DNA of 64,000 bases from contig NZ_SOHA01000041.1 of NCBI RefSeq assembly GCF_004403065.1, positions 124,001-188,000 on the forward strand. Direction: 5' to 3'. The translations under genes were made by a program, and so were the position numbers. The stretch comes from Cryobacterium cryoconiti. GTDB taxonomy: Bacteria; Actinomycetota; Actinomycetes; Actinomycetales; Microbacteriaceae. Shown here piece by piece: positions 44,854 to 54,076 of this stretch. The first letter of the stretch is position 1; each line of letters opens with the position of its first letter. The notes beneath the pieces were generated by a model that did not search any database, was not told the DNA's origin, and worked only from the letters and a program-made list of their open reading frames with translations.

Positions 44854-46395
44854 ATGGCCAATTCCAGCGAAACCGCGATCACCCCTGCTCCCCGATCGAA
44901 CGAGAACCGCTCGACGACACCCGGCTCAGCCGGATTCAAGGCGTACATCTCCAGTGAATGGGCCGAGCGCGCCGAGACGCTGCCGCCCGCCCGTGAGCAG
45001 GCGCCGTTCGCGAGCGCACGCCGCGACCGCCTCTCCGCGATGCACCCCGGACAGCGGTTGATCGTGCCGGCAGGTCGCCTCAAGCAGCGTTCCAACGACA
45101 CCGACTACGCCTTCCGCGCCCACTCCGCATTCGCCCACCTCACCGGCTGGGGCAGCGACACCGAACCCGGTGCCGTGCTGGTGCTCGAGCCCACCGCGAC
45201 CGGGCACGACGCCACAATCTACTTCCGCGAGCGTGCCGGCCGCGACTCGGACGAGTTCTACGCCAACCCCGAGATCGGTGAGTTCTGGATCGGCCCTCGC
45301 CCCTCGATCGCCCAGGTTGCCGGCGACCTCGGCGTGCAGGTGCGCGGCATCGCCGATCTGGCCCTGGTCCTGAACACCATCGACACCGAGACGGTCGTGC
45401 TGCGGGAGGCCGACCCGGACTTCACCACCCAGGTCGACGAGGGCCGCCTGCGGTTCGCCGCCGAGAAGGTGCTCACGACGGATGCGTCCGACTCCCCCTT
45501 CAGCCTCGAGGTCAACGGCGACCACGCCGCCGACGAGCAGTTCGCCCGCGGGCTGTCGGAGCTGCGCCTGGTCAAGGACGCCTATGAGATCGCCCAGATG
45601 CGCCTTGCCGTCGCGGCCACCGGGCGCGGTTTCGAAGACGTCATCAGGGACCTGCCCCGCTCGAGCACCCACCACCGCGGCGAACGCCTGGTCGAGGGTG
45701 TGTTCAACACGCGCGCCCGCACGGATGGAAATGCCGTCGGCTACGACACGATCGCGGCATCCGGCCCCCACGCCTGCATCCTGCACTGGACCCGCAACGA
45801 CGGCGCCGTCGTGCCCGGCGACCTGATCCTGATCGACGCCGGCGTTGAGGTCGACAGCTACTACACCGCCGACATCACCCGCACCCTCCCGGTCGACGGC
45901 ACCTTCACCGCCGTGCAGCGCCGCGTGTACGACGCGGTGCGTGAGGCAGCGGATGCCGCGTTCGCCGTGGCCGTGCCCGGTGCCGTGTTCCGCGACGTGC
46001 ACGCCGCGGCGATGGCGGTCATTGCGCGGCACACGGCCGCGTGGGGCATGCTGCCCGTCACCGCCGAGGAGGCGCTCCTGCCCGACAACGGCCACCACCG
46101 CCGCTACATGGTGCACGGCACCAGCCACCACCTCGGGCTCGACGTGCACGACTGCGCTCAGGCCCGCCGCGAGATGTACATGGACGGCGTGATCGAGCCC
46201 GGCATGGTGTTCACCATCGAGCCCGGCCTCTACTTCCAGCCCGACGACCTGACCGTGCCGGCGGAATACCGCGGCATCGGCGTGCGGATCGAAGACGACA
46301 TCCTGATCACCGTCGACGGCCCCGAGAACCTGTCGGCCGGCATCCCCCGCACCTCCGAGGCTGTGGAGGCCTGGATCGCCGCCCTCACCGCCTGA
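44854..46395 (+). CDS. pepP: Xaa-Pro aminopeptidase (aminopeptidase P)
   Basis: 513 residues. An N-terminal creatinase-like domain (RSNDTDYAFRAHSAFAHLTG) precedes the pita-bread catalytic domain, whose metal ligands are in LIDAGVEVDSYYTADITR, HGTSHHLGLDVHD, FTIEPGLY and VRIEDD. It removes N-terminal residues preceding proline. Three in-frame starts are possible (44827 GTG, 44839 ATG, 44854 ATG); I choose the last because the hairpin ends at 44826 and the earlier ones sit directly against it. Confidence 0.87.
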   Translation: MANSSETAITPAPRSNENRSTTPGSAGFKAYISSEWAERAETLPPAREQAPFASARRDRLSAMHPGQRLIVPAGRLKQRSNDTDYAFRAHSAFAHLTGWGSDTEPGAVLVLEPTATGHDATIYFRERAGRDSDEFYANPEIGEFWIGPRPSIAQVAGDLGVQVRGIADLALVLNTIDTETVVLREADPDFTTQVDEGRLRFAAEKVLTTDASDSPFSLEVNGDHAADEQFARGLSELRLVKDAYEIAQMRLAVAATGRGFEDVIRDLPRSSTHHRGERLVEGVFNTRARTDGNAVGYDTIAASGPHACILHWTRNDGAVVPGDLILIDAGVEVDSYYTADITRTLPVDGTFTAVQRRVYDAVREAADAAFAVAVPGAVFRDVHAAAMAVIARHTAAWGMLPVTAEEALLPDNGHHRRYMVHGTSHHLGLDVHDCAQARREMYMDGVIEPGMVFTIEPGLYFQPDDLTVPAEYRGIGVRIEDDILITVDGPENLSAGIPRTSEAVEAWIAALTA

Positions 46396-46402
46396 TAATC
46401 CA

Positions 46403-46463
46403 CGCGAGAGCGCAAAAATTGCCCCTTCACGACAGGTGAAGGGGCAATTTGTGCGCTCTCGCG
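46403..46463. terminator. 61-bp hairpin between aminopeptidase and stress-protein genes
   Basis: A 28-bp stem with one mismatch, starting CGCGAGAGCGCAAAAATTGC, and the five-base loop GACAG. It starts eight bases after one stop and ends seven before the opposing one. Probably a bidirectional terminator; it is unusually long and unlike the 44767 element in sequence. Confidence 0.8.
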
Positions 46464-46469
46464 AGTGCT

Positions 46470-47042
46470 TTAGGGCTGCGGAGCGGCGGGCGGCTCCTCG
46501 GCGCGCGGGGGCTCCGACGGATGCGGCGGGGCCGGCACCACCGCGGCGGCCGCGGCCTGCCCGGACAGCAGGTTGCGGGCGCGATTGACCAGGGCGCCGT
46601 CGACGATCACCTGATAGTTGCTGGCAATCACCTGCATGGTGGATGTGAAGTCGCGGCGACGGCGATTGAGTGCGGCACTGACCACTCCGAAGAGCATGCC
46701 GAACCCGGCGCCGATCATGACCGCGGCGAAGACGAACGGCAGGCCGGCGCCGTCGGGCGAGAAGATGAAGAACAGCAGTCCGAAGAACACGCCCAGCCAG
46801 GCGCCGGAGGCCGCACCGCCCAGCGCGACGCGCCCCCAGGTGAGTTTTCCGGTCACTCGCTCGACGCTCTTGAGGTCATTGCCGAGGATGGAGACCTGTT
46901 TCACCGGGAAGTCGGCCTTCGCCAGCGTGTCCACGACTTCCTGGGCCTCGCCGTAGGTCGCATACGTGGCGAGCACCTCGCCCTTGGGCAAAACGGGGAA
47001 CAATGCGGCCCTGCGCCCGCCGAAGGGACTCTGATTGCTCAT
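46470..47042 (-). CDS. General-stress-protein-17M-like membrane protein
   Basis: 190 residues. Residues 22-75 match the general stress protein 17M-like domain (VLATYATYGEAQEVVDTLAKA, in two parts), followed by two glycine-rich membrane segments (about 75-120), and a proline/alanine-rich tail. It corresponds in position to Rv1234 of M. tuberculosis. ATG at 47042 with GAGG close upstream. Function unknown. Confidence 0.75.
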   Translation of the reverse strand: MSNQSPFGGRRAALFPVLPKGEVLATYATYGEAQEVVDTLAKADFPVKQVSILGNDLKSVERVTGKLTWGRVALGGAASGAWLGVFFGLLFFIFSPDGAGLPFVFAAVMIGAGFGMLFGVVSAALNRRRRDFTSTMQVIASNYQVIVDGALVNRARNLLSGQAAAAAVVPAPPHPSEPPRAEEPPAAPQP

Positions 47043-47084
47043 GACCTCATTCTTTCACAGGACCGATAGGCCCTGAAGGTGGCC

Positions 47085-47090
47085 TAGATT
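47085..47090 (+). promoter_or_regulatory. -10 box, leaderless promoter of MgtE-N/CBS operon
   Basis: TAGATT sits six bases before GTG 47097; no ribosome site is present. Confidence 0.5.
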
Positions 47091-47096
47091 TGTACT

Positions 47097-48428
47097 GTGT
47101 CTGCCACCAGAGTCTTCGTTGCCCGTTTGGCCGGGTGTACCGTTTTCGACCCCGCCGGTGACCGCGTGGGCAAGGTCCGCGATGTTCTGGTGGTCTACCG
47201 AAAAAGCGACCCGCCCCTCGTCGTCGGCCTGATCGTTGAGATCCCGGGCAAACGGCGCGTCTTCGTGTCCATCGGACGCGTCACCAGCATCGGGTCGGGC
47301 CAGATCATCACCACCGGTTTGATCAACGTGCGCCGCTTCGAGCAGCGCGGCGGCGAAGTGCGCGTCATCGCCGAATTGCTCGGCCGCACGGTGGTCTTCA
47401 ACGATGGTTCCGGCGAAGCAACCATCGAGGACGTCTCGATCGAGGAACTCCCCCAGGGTGGCTGGGCGATCAACCAGCTCTTCGTGCGCCGCCCCAAGAC
47501 CAGCCTGTCCCTCTTCGCGAAGGGTGCCACGACGTTCACGGACTGGGCCGAGGTGCGCGAGCAGACCACCGAGGGCCAGGCCCAGTCCGCCGAGCAACTG
47601 ATCGCCACCTACTCCGACCTCAAGCCCGCCGACCTGGCGAACACGCTGCTCGACCTGCCCCCGGAGCGCATGCACGAGGTTGCGGGTGAGTTGCCGGACG
47701 GCCGCCTCGCCGACGCCCTCGAGGAGATGCCGGAAAGCGAGCAGGTCAGCATCCTGACCCGTCTCGGCGACGCCCGCGCCGCCGACGTGCTCGACCACAT
47801 GCAGCCCGACGACGCCGCCGACCTGATCGCGCAACTGCCCGAGGAACTCGGCGAACAGCTGCTCGACCTGATGGAGCCCGAGGAAGCCGACGACGTGCGG
47901 TTCCTGCTGACCTACGCGCCCGACACCGCCGGCGGCCTGATGACCACCGAGCCGATCATCGTCTCCGCCGACGCCACGGTCGCCGAGGGTCTCGCCCTGA
48001 TCCGCCGCCACGACCTCGCGCCCGCTCTCGGCGCGGCGATCTGCGTGACCCTGCCGCCGTACGAGCCGCCCACCGGCCGCTTCCTCGGCATGGTGCATTT
48101 CCAACGGATGCTGCGTTACCCGCCCCACGAACGCCTCGGCACGCTGCTCGACCAGGGTCTCGATCCCGTTACCGCGGACACCTCGGCGGCGGAGGTCACC
48201 CGCATCCTCGCCAGCTACGACCTCGTCTCCGTGCCCGTGGTCGACGAGAACCACCGACTCGTCGGGGTGGTGACGATTGACGACGTTCTCGACTATCTGC
48301 TGCCCGACGACTGGCGCAGCCAGGACGGCAACGACGATGTGCGCCGCCGGGCCGAGGCCCGCACCGAACTGACCACGGGAAGCATCCCACTGCACCACGG
48401 ACGGAGGACCGGCAATGGCCCGAGCTAA
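47097..48428 (+). CDS. MgtE N-terminal/CBS domain protein
   Basis: 443 residues. A PRC-barrel-like N-terminus (residues 1-130) is followed by MgtE N-domain helical repeats (LADALEEMPESEQ, DDAADLIAQLPEE) and a pair of CBS domains (ITTEP-like MTTEPIIVSADATV and VPVVDENHRLVGVVTIDD). It lacks the MgtE membrane channel, so it is a soluble sensor-like protein (Rv1232c type) rather than a transporter. GTG start, apparently leaderless. It overlaps the DUF1003 gene by 14 bp. Confidence 0.82.
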   Translation: MSATRVFVARLAGCTVFDPAGDRVGKVRDVLVVYRKSDPPLVVGLIVEIPGKRRVFVSIGRVTSIGSGQIITTGLINVRRFEQRGGEVRVIAELLGRTVVFNDGSGEATIEDVSIEELPQGGWAINQLFVRRPKTSLSLFAKGATTFTDWAEVREQTTEGQAQSAEQLIATYSDLKPADLANTLLDLPPERMHEVAGELPDGRLADALEEMPESEQVSILTRLGDARAADVLDHMQPDDAADLIAQLPEELGEQLLDLMEPEEADDVRFLLTYAPDTAGGLMTTEPIIVSADATVAEGLALIRRHDLAPALGAAICVTLPPYEPPTGRFLGMVHFQRMLRYPPHERLGTLLDQGLDPVTADTSAAEVTRILASYDLVSVPVVDENHRLVGVVTIDDVLDYLLPDDWRSQDGNDDVRRRAEARTELTTGSIPLHHGRRTGNGPS

Positions 48429-49011
48429 CCGAGCGGATCTCCGCCTCGACTCCCCCAAGGGCCTGCGCGCCCCCGCGCTGGGACGCAAACGCAAGCGCAA
48501 CCGGAACCGCCCCAGCCGCGACCGCTTCGGCCGGTTCACCGAAGCCATCGCCCGCGGCATGGGCACGCCGTGGTTCCTGCTCGGGCTCACCTTCTTCGCC
48601 GTCAGCTGGATCGCCTGGAACACGCTCGCGCCGGCGCAGTGGCGCTTCGACTCGGTCTCGCTCGGCTTCATCGCGCTGACCCTGGTCCTGTCCATGCAGG
48701 CCTCCTACGCGGCCCCGATGATCCTGCTGGCGCAGAACCGCCAGGACGACCGCGACCGGGTGCAGTTCGAACAGGACCGGCAGCGCGCCGAACGCAACCT
48801 CGCCGACACCGAGTACCTTGCCCGCGAGGTCGTGGCCCTGCGCCTCGGCATGAAGGACCTGGCCTCCCGCGACTTCCTCCGTTCCGAGCTGCGCGCCCTG
48901 CTCGAGAACCTGGAGGAGCGCGAAGATCAGGACAAACAGACCCGCAAGCGCGCCCGCAAAGGCGACCGGGATCGTGACCGTGACCGTGACGAGCGTCCGC
49001 CCGGTGTCTGA
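48415..49011 (+). CDS. DUF1003 membrane protein
   Basis: 198 residues. A basic N-terminus precedes two membrane segments (about 60-80 and 85-108) with the DUF1003 pattern PWFLLGLTFFAVSWIAWN and MLLAQN-like ILLAQNRQDDRDR, then a coiled charged C-terminus ending DRDRDRDE. It starts within the preceding gene and ends within the following one. Partner of the MgtE-N/CBS protein in Actinobacteria; function unknown. Confidence 0.82.
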   Translation: MARANRADLRLDSPKGLRAPALGRKRKRNRNRPSRDRFGRFTEAIARGMGTPWFLLGLTFFAVSWIAWNTLAPAQWRFDSVSLGFIALTLVLSMQASYAAPMILLAQNRQDDRDRVQFEQDRQRAERNLADTEYLAREVVALRLGMKDLASRDFLRSELRALLENLEEREDQDKQTRKRARKGDRDRDRDRDERPPGV

Positions 49012-50170
49012 CCCGCTCTTCTCCACCGACCAGGTGCTGGCGGCCCTGGCCCGGGTGATCGACCCGGAGATCCGCCGGCCGATCACCGACCTCGACATGG
49101 TCGCCGGGGTGGACATCGTGGACGGCCGCGCCCTGGTCGGCATCCGGCTCACCATCGCCGGCTGCCCGGCGGCGCGGCAGATCGAACGCGACGTGCTGCA
49201 GGCAGCAGAGTCCGTGGCCGGCCCCGGCAACGTCTCCGTCTCCGTCGACGTGATGACGCGCGAGCAGCGCCGCGCCATGACGGAGAAGCTGCGCGGCGGC
49301 ACGGAAGCCCGCGGCAACCAGTTCGGCCCGGATTCCCTGACCCGGGTGTACGCCATCACCAGCGGTAAGGGCGGCGTCGGCAAATCGACCATCACCGCGA
49401 ATCTGGGTGTGGCGCTGGCCGCCCGCGGTCTTCGGGTCGGCATCGTCGACGCGGATGTCTACGGGTTCTCCATCCCCGGACTCCTCGGCCTGGTCACCCC
49501 GCCCGACCCCGAGACGGGCAAGTCCGCCGCGGTCAAGCCGACCCAGGTCGGCGAGATGATCCTGCCGCCGATCGCGTTCGACGTGAAAGTGATCTCGATC
49601 GGCATGTTCGTGGAGGACGGCTCGGTCGCCGTCGCCTGGCGCGGCCCGATGCTGCACCGCACGATCACCCAGTTCCTCACCGACGTGTACTTCGGCGACC
49701 TGGACATCCTGCTGCTGGACCTGCCGCCGGGCACGGGTGACGTGGCCATCTCGGTCGGGCAGCTGCTGCCGCAGGCCGAGGTCATCGTGGTCACCACTCC
49801 GCAGCCGGCCGCGGCCGACATCGCCGAGCGCAGCGGCGTCGTCGCCCGCCAGACCGGCCAGACCATCTACGGTGTGATCGAGAACATGGCCGGCATCGTG
49901 CAGCCGGACGGCACGGTCCTCGAACTGTTCGGCTCCGGCGGCGGCGCCGAGGTCGCACGCCGGCTCGGCGCCGGTCAGGAGTCCCCCGTGCCACTGCTGG
50001 CGCAGGTGCCGCTCAGCGTGCCGCTGCGCAGCGGCGGGGACACCGGGGTGCCCGTGGTGCTGGGTGCGGCGTCAGACCCGGCCGCGGTGGCCATCCGTCT
50101 CCTTGCCGACCGTCTCGCCACCCGGGCGCGCGGACTTTCCGGGATGAGCCTCGGAATCACCCCGAAATAG
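49004..50170 (+). CDS. mrp: Mrp/ApbC-type iron-sulfur carrier ATPase
   Basis: 388 residues from GTG 49004. An N-terminal MIP18-like domain (VIDPEIRRPITDLDMV) precedes the deviant Walker A SGKGGVGKS (about 120-128), DADVYGFSIP, WRGPMLHR and DLPPGTGD. It assembles or carries Fe-S clusters. The frame is open upstream, with GTG codons at 48974, 48980 and 48986 within a GTGACC repeat; I prefer 49004 because it begins with the family N-terminus SDPLFSTDQVL. Confidence 0.88.
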   Translation: MSDPLFSTDQVLAALARVIDPEIRRPITDLDMVAGVDIVDGRALVGIRLTIAGCPAARQIERDVLQAAESVAGPGNVSVSVDVMTREQRRAMTEKLRGGTEARGNQFGPDSLTRVYAITSGKGGVGKSTITANLGVALAARGLRVGIVDADVYGFSIPGLLGLVTPPDPETGKSAAVKPTQVGEMILPPIAFDVKVISIGMFVEDGSVAVAWRGPMLHRTITQFLTDVYFGDLDILLLDLPPGTGDVAISVGQLLPQAEVIVVTTPQPAAADIAERSGVVARQTGQTIYGVIENMAGIVQPDGTVLELFGSGGGAEVARRLGAGQESPVPLLAQVPLSVPLRSGGDTGVPVVLGAASDPAAVAIRLLADRLATRARGLSGMSLGITPK

Positions 50171-50184
50171 CGGCCCGCCGCACC

Positions 50185-50190
50185 TAGACT
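50185..50190 (+). promoter_or_regulatory. -10 box, leaderless promoter of semialdehyde dehydrogenase
   Basis: TAGACT sits six bases before ATG 50197. Confidence 0.5.
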
Positions 50191-50196
50191 TCGGGG

Positions 50197-51747
50197 ATGC
50201 CTGCCTCCCCCCTTGACCCTGTCGAAATCGCGGGCCTCACCCGCGACGTGCGCTCCACCACCGGTGACACGATCCCCGTGATCGCGCCTTTCACCGGCCG
50301 GGTGCTGCACGAACTGCCGGTCAGCGGTGTGCACGATGTTCAGGATGCGTATTCCACGGCCCGCCTGGCCCAGCTCGCCTGGGCGCGGGCCGGGTTCGCC
50401 CGCCGCCGGGCGATCCTGCTGCGGGCGCACGACCTGATCCTCGAACGCACCACGGCGCTGCAGGACACCGTGCAGGCGGAGACCGGCAAGACCCGCGGCC
50501 AGGCCTTCGAAGAGGTCTTCCAGGCCGCCGGCGTCACCCGGTTCAACGCCCTCGCCGCCCGTGGCGTGCTGCGCGGCGGTCGGCGGAGAAGCGCGATCCC
50601 GCTCGTCATCACGACCGCGGTGCGCTACCGGCCGAAGGGCGTCGCCGGCGTCATCACCCCATGGAACTACCCGCTCAGCCTCGCCGCCATGGACGTCGTG
50701 CCGGCCCTCGCCGCGGGTTGCGGCGTGGTGCAGAAGGCCGATGACCAGGGCGCGCTCAGCGTCCTCTCGCTGCGCCGGGCGTTCATCGACGCCGGCGTGC
50801 CCGAGGGGCTCTGGGCCGTGGTCACGGGCGACGGCGCGGAGATCGGCGGGGCTGTGACCGGCGGGGCGGACTACGTGTGCTTCACCGGGTCCACCGCAAC
50901 CGGCAAGAGGGTCGCGGCGCAGGCGGCCGGCACCCTCACCGGGGTCTCCCTCGAACTCGGCGGCAACAACCCGCTGATCGTGCTCGACGACGCCGACCCG
51001 GCCCGTGCGGCCGCTGACGCGGCCACGGCCTGCTTCACGGCGATGGGCCAGCTCTGCGTGTCGATCGAGCGCATCTACGTGCAGCGCGGGGTGGCCGACG
51101 CGTTCCTCCGCGAATTCGTGGCGGTCACCCGCTCTCTCCGGCTGGGCGCCGCGTACGACTACTCGACGGATGTCGGCTCCCTCACCTCCGAGGCCCAGCT
51201 GAACCGGGTGAGCGCCCGCGTGGCCGACGCGGTGGCACACGGCGCCACGGTGGAGGCCGGCGGCCGGGCCCGCCCCGACCTGGGACCGTTCTTCTACGAA
51301 CCGACCGTGCTGACCGGGGTCACCGCCGAGATGGAGTGCTTCGCGTCGGAGACCTTCGGCCCCGTGGTCGCGGTGACCGTGATCGACTCGGAGCAGGAGG
51401 CCATCCTCGCCGCCAACGACAGCGACTACGGTCTCAACGCCTCGGTGTTCTCCGGCTCGGTGCGCCGGGCCCTGCGGGTGGCCGGCGCCATCGAAGCAGG
51501 CAGCGTGAACATCAATGAGGGCTACCGCGGGTCGTTCTCCTCCGTGGCGGCCCCGATGGGCGGCATGAAGCAGTCCGGCATAGGACGCCGCAACGGCCCG
51601 GAGGGGCTGCTGCGGTTCGTGGACGCGGTCACCGTCGCGCGGGCGACGGGACTCGTGCAGCTGCCCCGCACCGGCCGGGATTTCGAACGGCTGGCCCGGC
51701 CGATGCTGTTACTCGCCGCGGTGCTGAAAGGCGTGCGCCGCCGCTGA
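50197..51747 (+). CDS. gabD2: Succinate-semialdehyde dehydrogenase
   Basis: 516 residues, aldehyde dehydrogenase superfamily. ITPWNYPLSL, LELGGNNPLIV and the catalytic cysteine in MGQLCVSIER are intact, and NEGYRG near the end is typical of the GabD2 branch. It oxidises succinate semialdehyde to succinate, linking to the TCA cycle. It has its own leaderless promoter 26 bp after mrp. It could also serve the product of the amine pathway at the left end of the window, but nothing in the sequence shows that. Confidence 0.82.
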   Translation: MPASPLDPVEIAGLTRDVRSTTGDTIPVIAPFTGRVLHELPVSGVHDVQDAYSTARLAQLAWARAGFARRRAILLRAHDLILERTTALQDTVQAETGKTRGQAFEEVFQAAGVTRFNALAARGVLRGGRRRSAIPLVITTAVRYRPKGVAGVITPWNYPLSLAAMDVVPALAAGCGVVQKADDQGALSVLSLRRAFIDAGVPEGLWAVVTGDGAEIGGAVTGGADYVCFTGSTATGKRVAAQAAGTLTGVSLELGGNNPLIVLDDADPARAAADAATACFTAMGQLCVSIERIYVQRGVADAFLREFVAVTRSLRLGAAYDYSTDVGSLTSEAQLNRVSARVADAVAHGATVEAGGRARPDLGPFFYEPTVLTGVTAEMECFASETFGPVVAVTVIDSEQEAILAANDSDYGLNASVFSGSVRRALRVAGAIEAGSVNINEGYRGSFSSVAAPMGGMKQSGIGRRNGPEGLLRFVDAVTVARATGLVQLPRTGRDFERLARPMLLLAAVLKGVRRR

Positions 51748-51752
51748 ACCTG

Positions 51753-51781
51753 GGCGCGGAGCCGTCGACCGGCTCCGCGCC
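51753..51781. terminator. Bidirectional terminator hairpin
   Basis: GGCGCGGAGCCG pairs with its complement over a five-base loop between convergent stops at 51747 and 51788. Confidence 0.7.
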
Positions 51782-51787
51782 GCCGAG

Positions 51788-52768
51788 TCAGACCGTCAGT
51801 TTGGCTTCCGCCGCTTGCTGCTTCGCAGCCTGGTCGGCTGCCTTCGCCGACGCCTGCTTCGCCGCCTTCTGAGCTGCCTTCTTCGTGGCCTTCTTCTCCT
51901 GTTTCTTGATCTTGGCCTTGCCCTTGGGCTTCGCCGTGGGCTTGTCCAGCGTGGTCGTGATGTCCGGCACGGGGCGGTTCAGCTCGCGCGGCGGGCGCTC
52001 GTATTCGGCGCCGGCGGGACGCACCGGGATGGTCACCAGGGGCGGCTCGCGATGCGTGTAGGGAACGATTGACAGCAGGTGGCTGATCATGTTGAGGCGC
52101 GCGGCCCGCTTGTCCTCGCTCTCGACGACCCACCACGGGGCCTCGGGCAGATCGGTGTGCACGAACATCTCGTCTTTGGCGCGGGAGTAGTCGACCCACT
52201 TCGTGATTGAGAACAGGTCGGTCCCGGACAGCTTCCAGCGGCGCATGGGGTCGTTCAACCGCGACCGGAAGCGCCTCTCCTGCTCATGGTCCGACACCGA
52301 GAACCAGTACTTGACGAGCAGGATGCCGTCTTCGACCAGCATCCGTTCGAAGAGGGGCGCCTGGTGCAGGAACCGGCGGTACTCGTCGGGCGTGCAGTAG
52401 CCCATCACATGTTCGACGCCGGCCCGGTTGTACCAGGACCGGTCCATCAGCACGATCTCCCCGGTGGAGGGCAGGTGCTCGATGTAGCGCTGGAAGTACC
52501 ACTGGCCCCGCTCGCGTTCGGTCGGCACCGGCAGGGCGACGATCCGGGCGACGCGCGGGTTCAGGAACTCGGTGACCCGCTTGATCGCAGACCCCTTGCC
52601 GGCCGCATCCCGGCCCTCGAAGATCACGACGATGCGGGCCCCGGATTCCTTCACCCATTCCTGCATGGCGACCAGCTCGGTCTGCAGTCGCCGCAACTCG
52701 GCGGAATAGACAGAGAGCGGAACCCGCTTGGGCTTCGCGCGATTGTTCGACGGGTTCGGCACGGTCAC
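51788..52768 (-). CDS. ppk2: Polyphosphate kinase 2
   Basis: 326 residues. Walker A is GRDAAGKG (52-59), followed by PTERERGQWYFQRY, DRSWYNRAG and the lid block ERRFRSR, the PPK2 class I pattern. It makes or uses polyphosphate with nucleotide diphosphates. Residues 275-326 form a Lys/Ala-rich tail, probably disordered. GTG at 52768 abuts GAGGAG; a second in-frame GTG at 52762 has better spacing and may be the true start. Confidence 0.87.
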   Translation of the reverse strand: MTVPNPSNNRAKPKRVPLSVYSAELRRLQTELVAMQEWVKESGARIVVIFEGRDAAGKGSAIKRVTEFLNPRVARIVALPVPTERERGQWYFQRYIEHLPSTGEIVLMDRSWYNRAGVEHVMGYCTPDEYRRFLHQAPLFERMLVEDGILLVKYWFSVSDHEQERRFRSRLNDPMRRWKLSGTDLFSITKWVDYSRAKDEMFVHTDLPEAPWWVVESEDKRAARLNMISHLLSIVPYTHREPPLVTIPVRPAGAEYERPPRELNRPVPDITTTLDKPTAKPKGKAKIKKQEKKATKKAAQKAAKQASAKAADQAAKQQAAEAKLTV

Positions 52769-52866
52769 ACTCCTCAGATACGTGCGTTCAGCGTAGCGTG
52801 CGCACCTAGCCCGTTCTCCCCGGCGTGCCTATTCTGTCGGCACAAGTCGGAGCCCGAGGGGACAGC

Positions 52867-53643
52867 ATGTCGGAGCAGCACCGAACGCTCATCTCGTCGG
52901 TGCAGCGCGCCCTGGGCCTCGTGGACCTCGTCTCCGCATCGGCCCGGCCGCTCCCGGTCAAGGCCCTGGCCCGCACGTCCGGGCTCAGCCTCGGCACCAC
53001 CTACAACCTCACCCGCACTCTCGTGTACGAGGGCTATCTGGCGGCCGAGCCCGACGGGCTGGTGCTCGGGGCCCGGTTTCCGACCCTGCGCGCCGACAGC
53101 GCTCCGGGCGAATTCCTGGCCCGCGTGCGGCAGACCCTCCGCGGGGTGGCCCGGGAGCATGGGGCTCCGGCGCACCTGTCACGGTTCGAGTCCGGCGAGG
53201 TCCGTCTCGTCGACGTCGTCGACGCCACCGGCACCCCGCGCCTCGACCTGCGCGACACCATGTCCGGGATCGCCCCGGCCGCAGCGATCGGCCGCCAGAT
53301 CCTGGCGCAGCTGAGCCGTGAACAGCGCTCCGTGTACCTTGCCCGGTTTCCCGACGAGGCGCCGACCCTACTGGACATGGTCGACCTGCGGTCGTCCCGG
53401 CAGAGTCGCCGCCAGCCGAAACCGGATGCCGGGGGCATCCGTTCGGGCGACCGCCCCGTGGACTGCGTCGCGGTGCCCGTGCGCGCCCCGGGCGTCATCG
53501 CGGCGTTGGCCGTGTGCGTGCCGCCAGGCCGCGTCGGGCACGACCTCGACCTGGTGCTGCGACGGCTGCGGACCGCCGCCGGGTTGCTGTCCTGCCAGCT
53601 GGGAGCGGCTCAGGTGGCTTCGGAGTCGAAGGGCGCCGGCTGA
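52867..53643 (+). CDS. IclR-family transcriptional regulator
   Basis: 258 residues. A winged helix at about 5-70 (SVQRALGLVDLVSASARPLPVKALA, in two blocks) precedes the IclR effector domain. ATG at 52867 follows GAGGGGA. It is divergent from ppk2 and its 3' end overlaps the convergent tatB gene by 34 bp. Target genes and effector unknown. Confidence 0.78.
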   Translation: MSEQHRTLISSVQRALGLVDLVSASARPLPVKALARTSGLSLGTTYNLTRTLVYEGYLAAEPDGLVLGARFPTLRADSAPGEFLARVRQTLRGVAREHGAPAHLSRFESGEVRLVDVVDATGTPRLDLRDTMSGIAPAAAIGRQILAQLSREQRSVYLARFPDEAPTLLDMVDLRSSRQSRRQPKPDAGGIRSGDRPVDCVAVPVRAPGVIAALAVCVPPGRVGHDLDLVLRRLRTAAGLLSCQLGAAQVASESKGAG

Positions 53644-53990
53644 GTGGCGGCCTCCCTGGCGCGTTTCCGCTGAAGGTAGGCCCCGTCGGGGTTCGGCGCG
53701 GCCCGCGATACGGTGGCCGACTGCGCCTTCAGTTCGTCTTCGTCGGTGAGCGCCTCCCGGATGATGCGGCGCGGGTCATACTGGCGGGGGTCGAGCTTCT
53801 TCCAGTCGACGTCGTCGAACTCCGGGCCCATCTCGTCCCGCATCCGATCTTTGGCACCGTTGGCCAGGTTACGGAGCTGCTTCACGAGGCGGGCCAGCTG
53901 GGCGGCGTAGTGCGGAAGCCTTTCGGGTCCGAGCAGGAAGACGGCGACAATGCCGATCAGCAGTATCTTCTCGAACGTCAAACCGAACAT
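53610..53990 (-). CDS. tatB: Sec-independent protein translocase TatB
   Basis: 126 residues. A single membrane helix at about 4-21 (LIGIVAVFLLGPERLP) is followed by an amphipathic helix and a charged, acidic tail. GPERLP and the long tail distinguish TatB from TatA. It serves export of folded proteins with TatA and TatC, which are not in the window. ATG at 53990 abuts GGGGGA, with TATTCT at leaderless spacing. Confidence 0.85.
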   Translation of the reverse strand: MFGLTFEKILLIGIVAVFLLGPERLPHYAAQLARLVKQLRNLANGAKDRMRDEMGPEFDDVDWKKLDPRQYDPRRIIREALTDEDELKAQSATVSRAAPNPDGAYLQRKRAREAATQPAPFDSEAT

Positions 53991-53996
53991 TCCCCC

Positions 53997-54002
53997 AGAA
54001 TA
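53997..54002 (-). promoter_or_regulatory. -10 box, leaderless promoter of tatB
   Basis: TATTCT sits six bases before ATG 53990. Confidence 0.5.
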
Positions 54003-54076
54003 ACCCCCGGCGAGGCCTCCACCGACCATGCCCGGGCCCCCTTAGGCTTGACCCATTCACCTACTGGAGTTGCACT

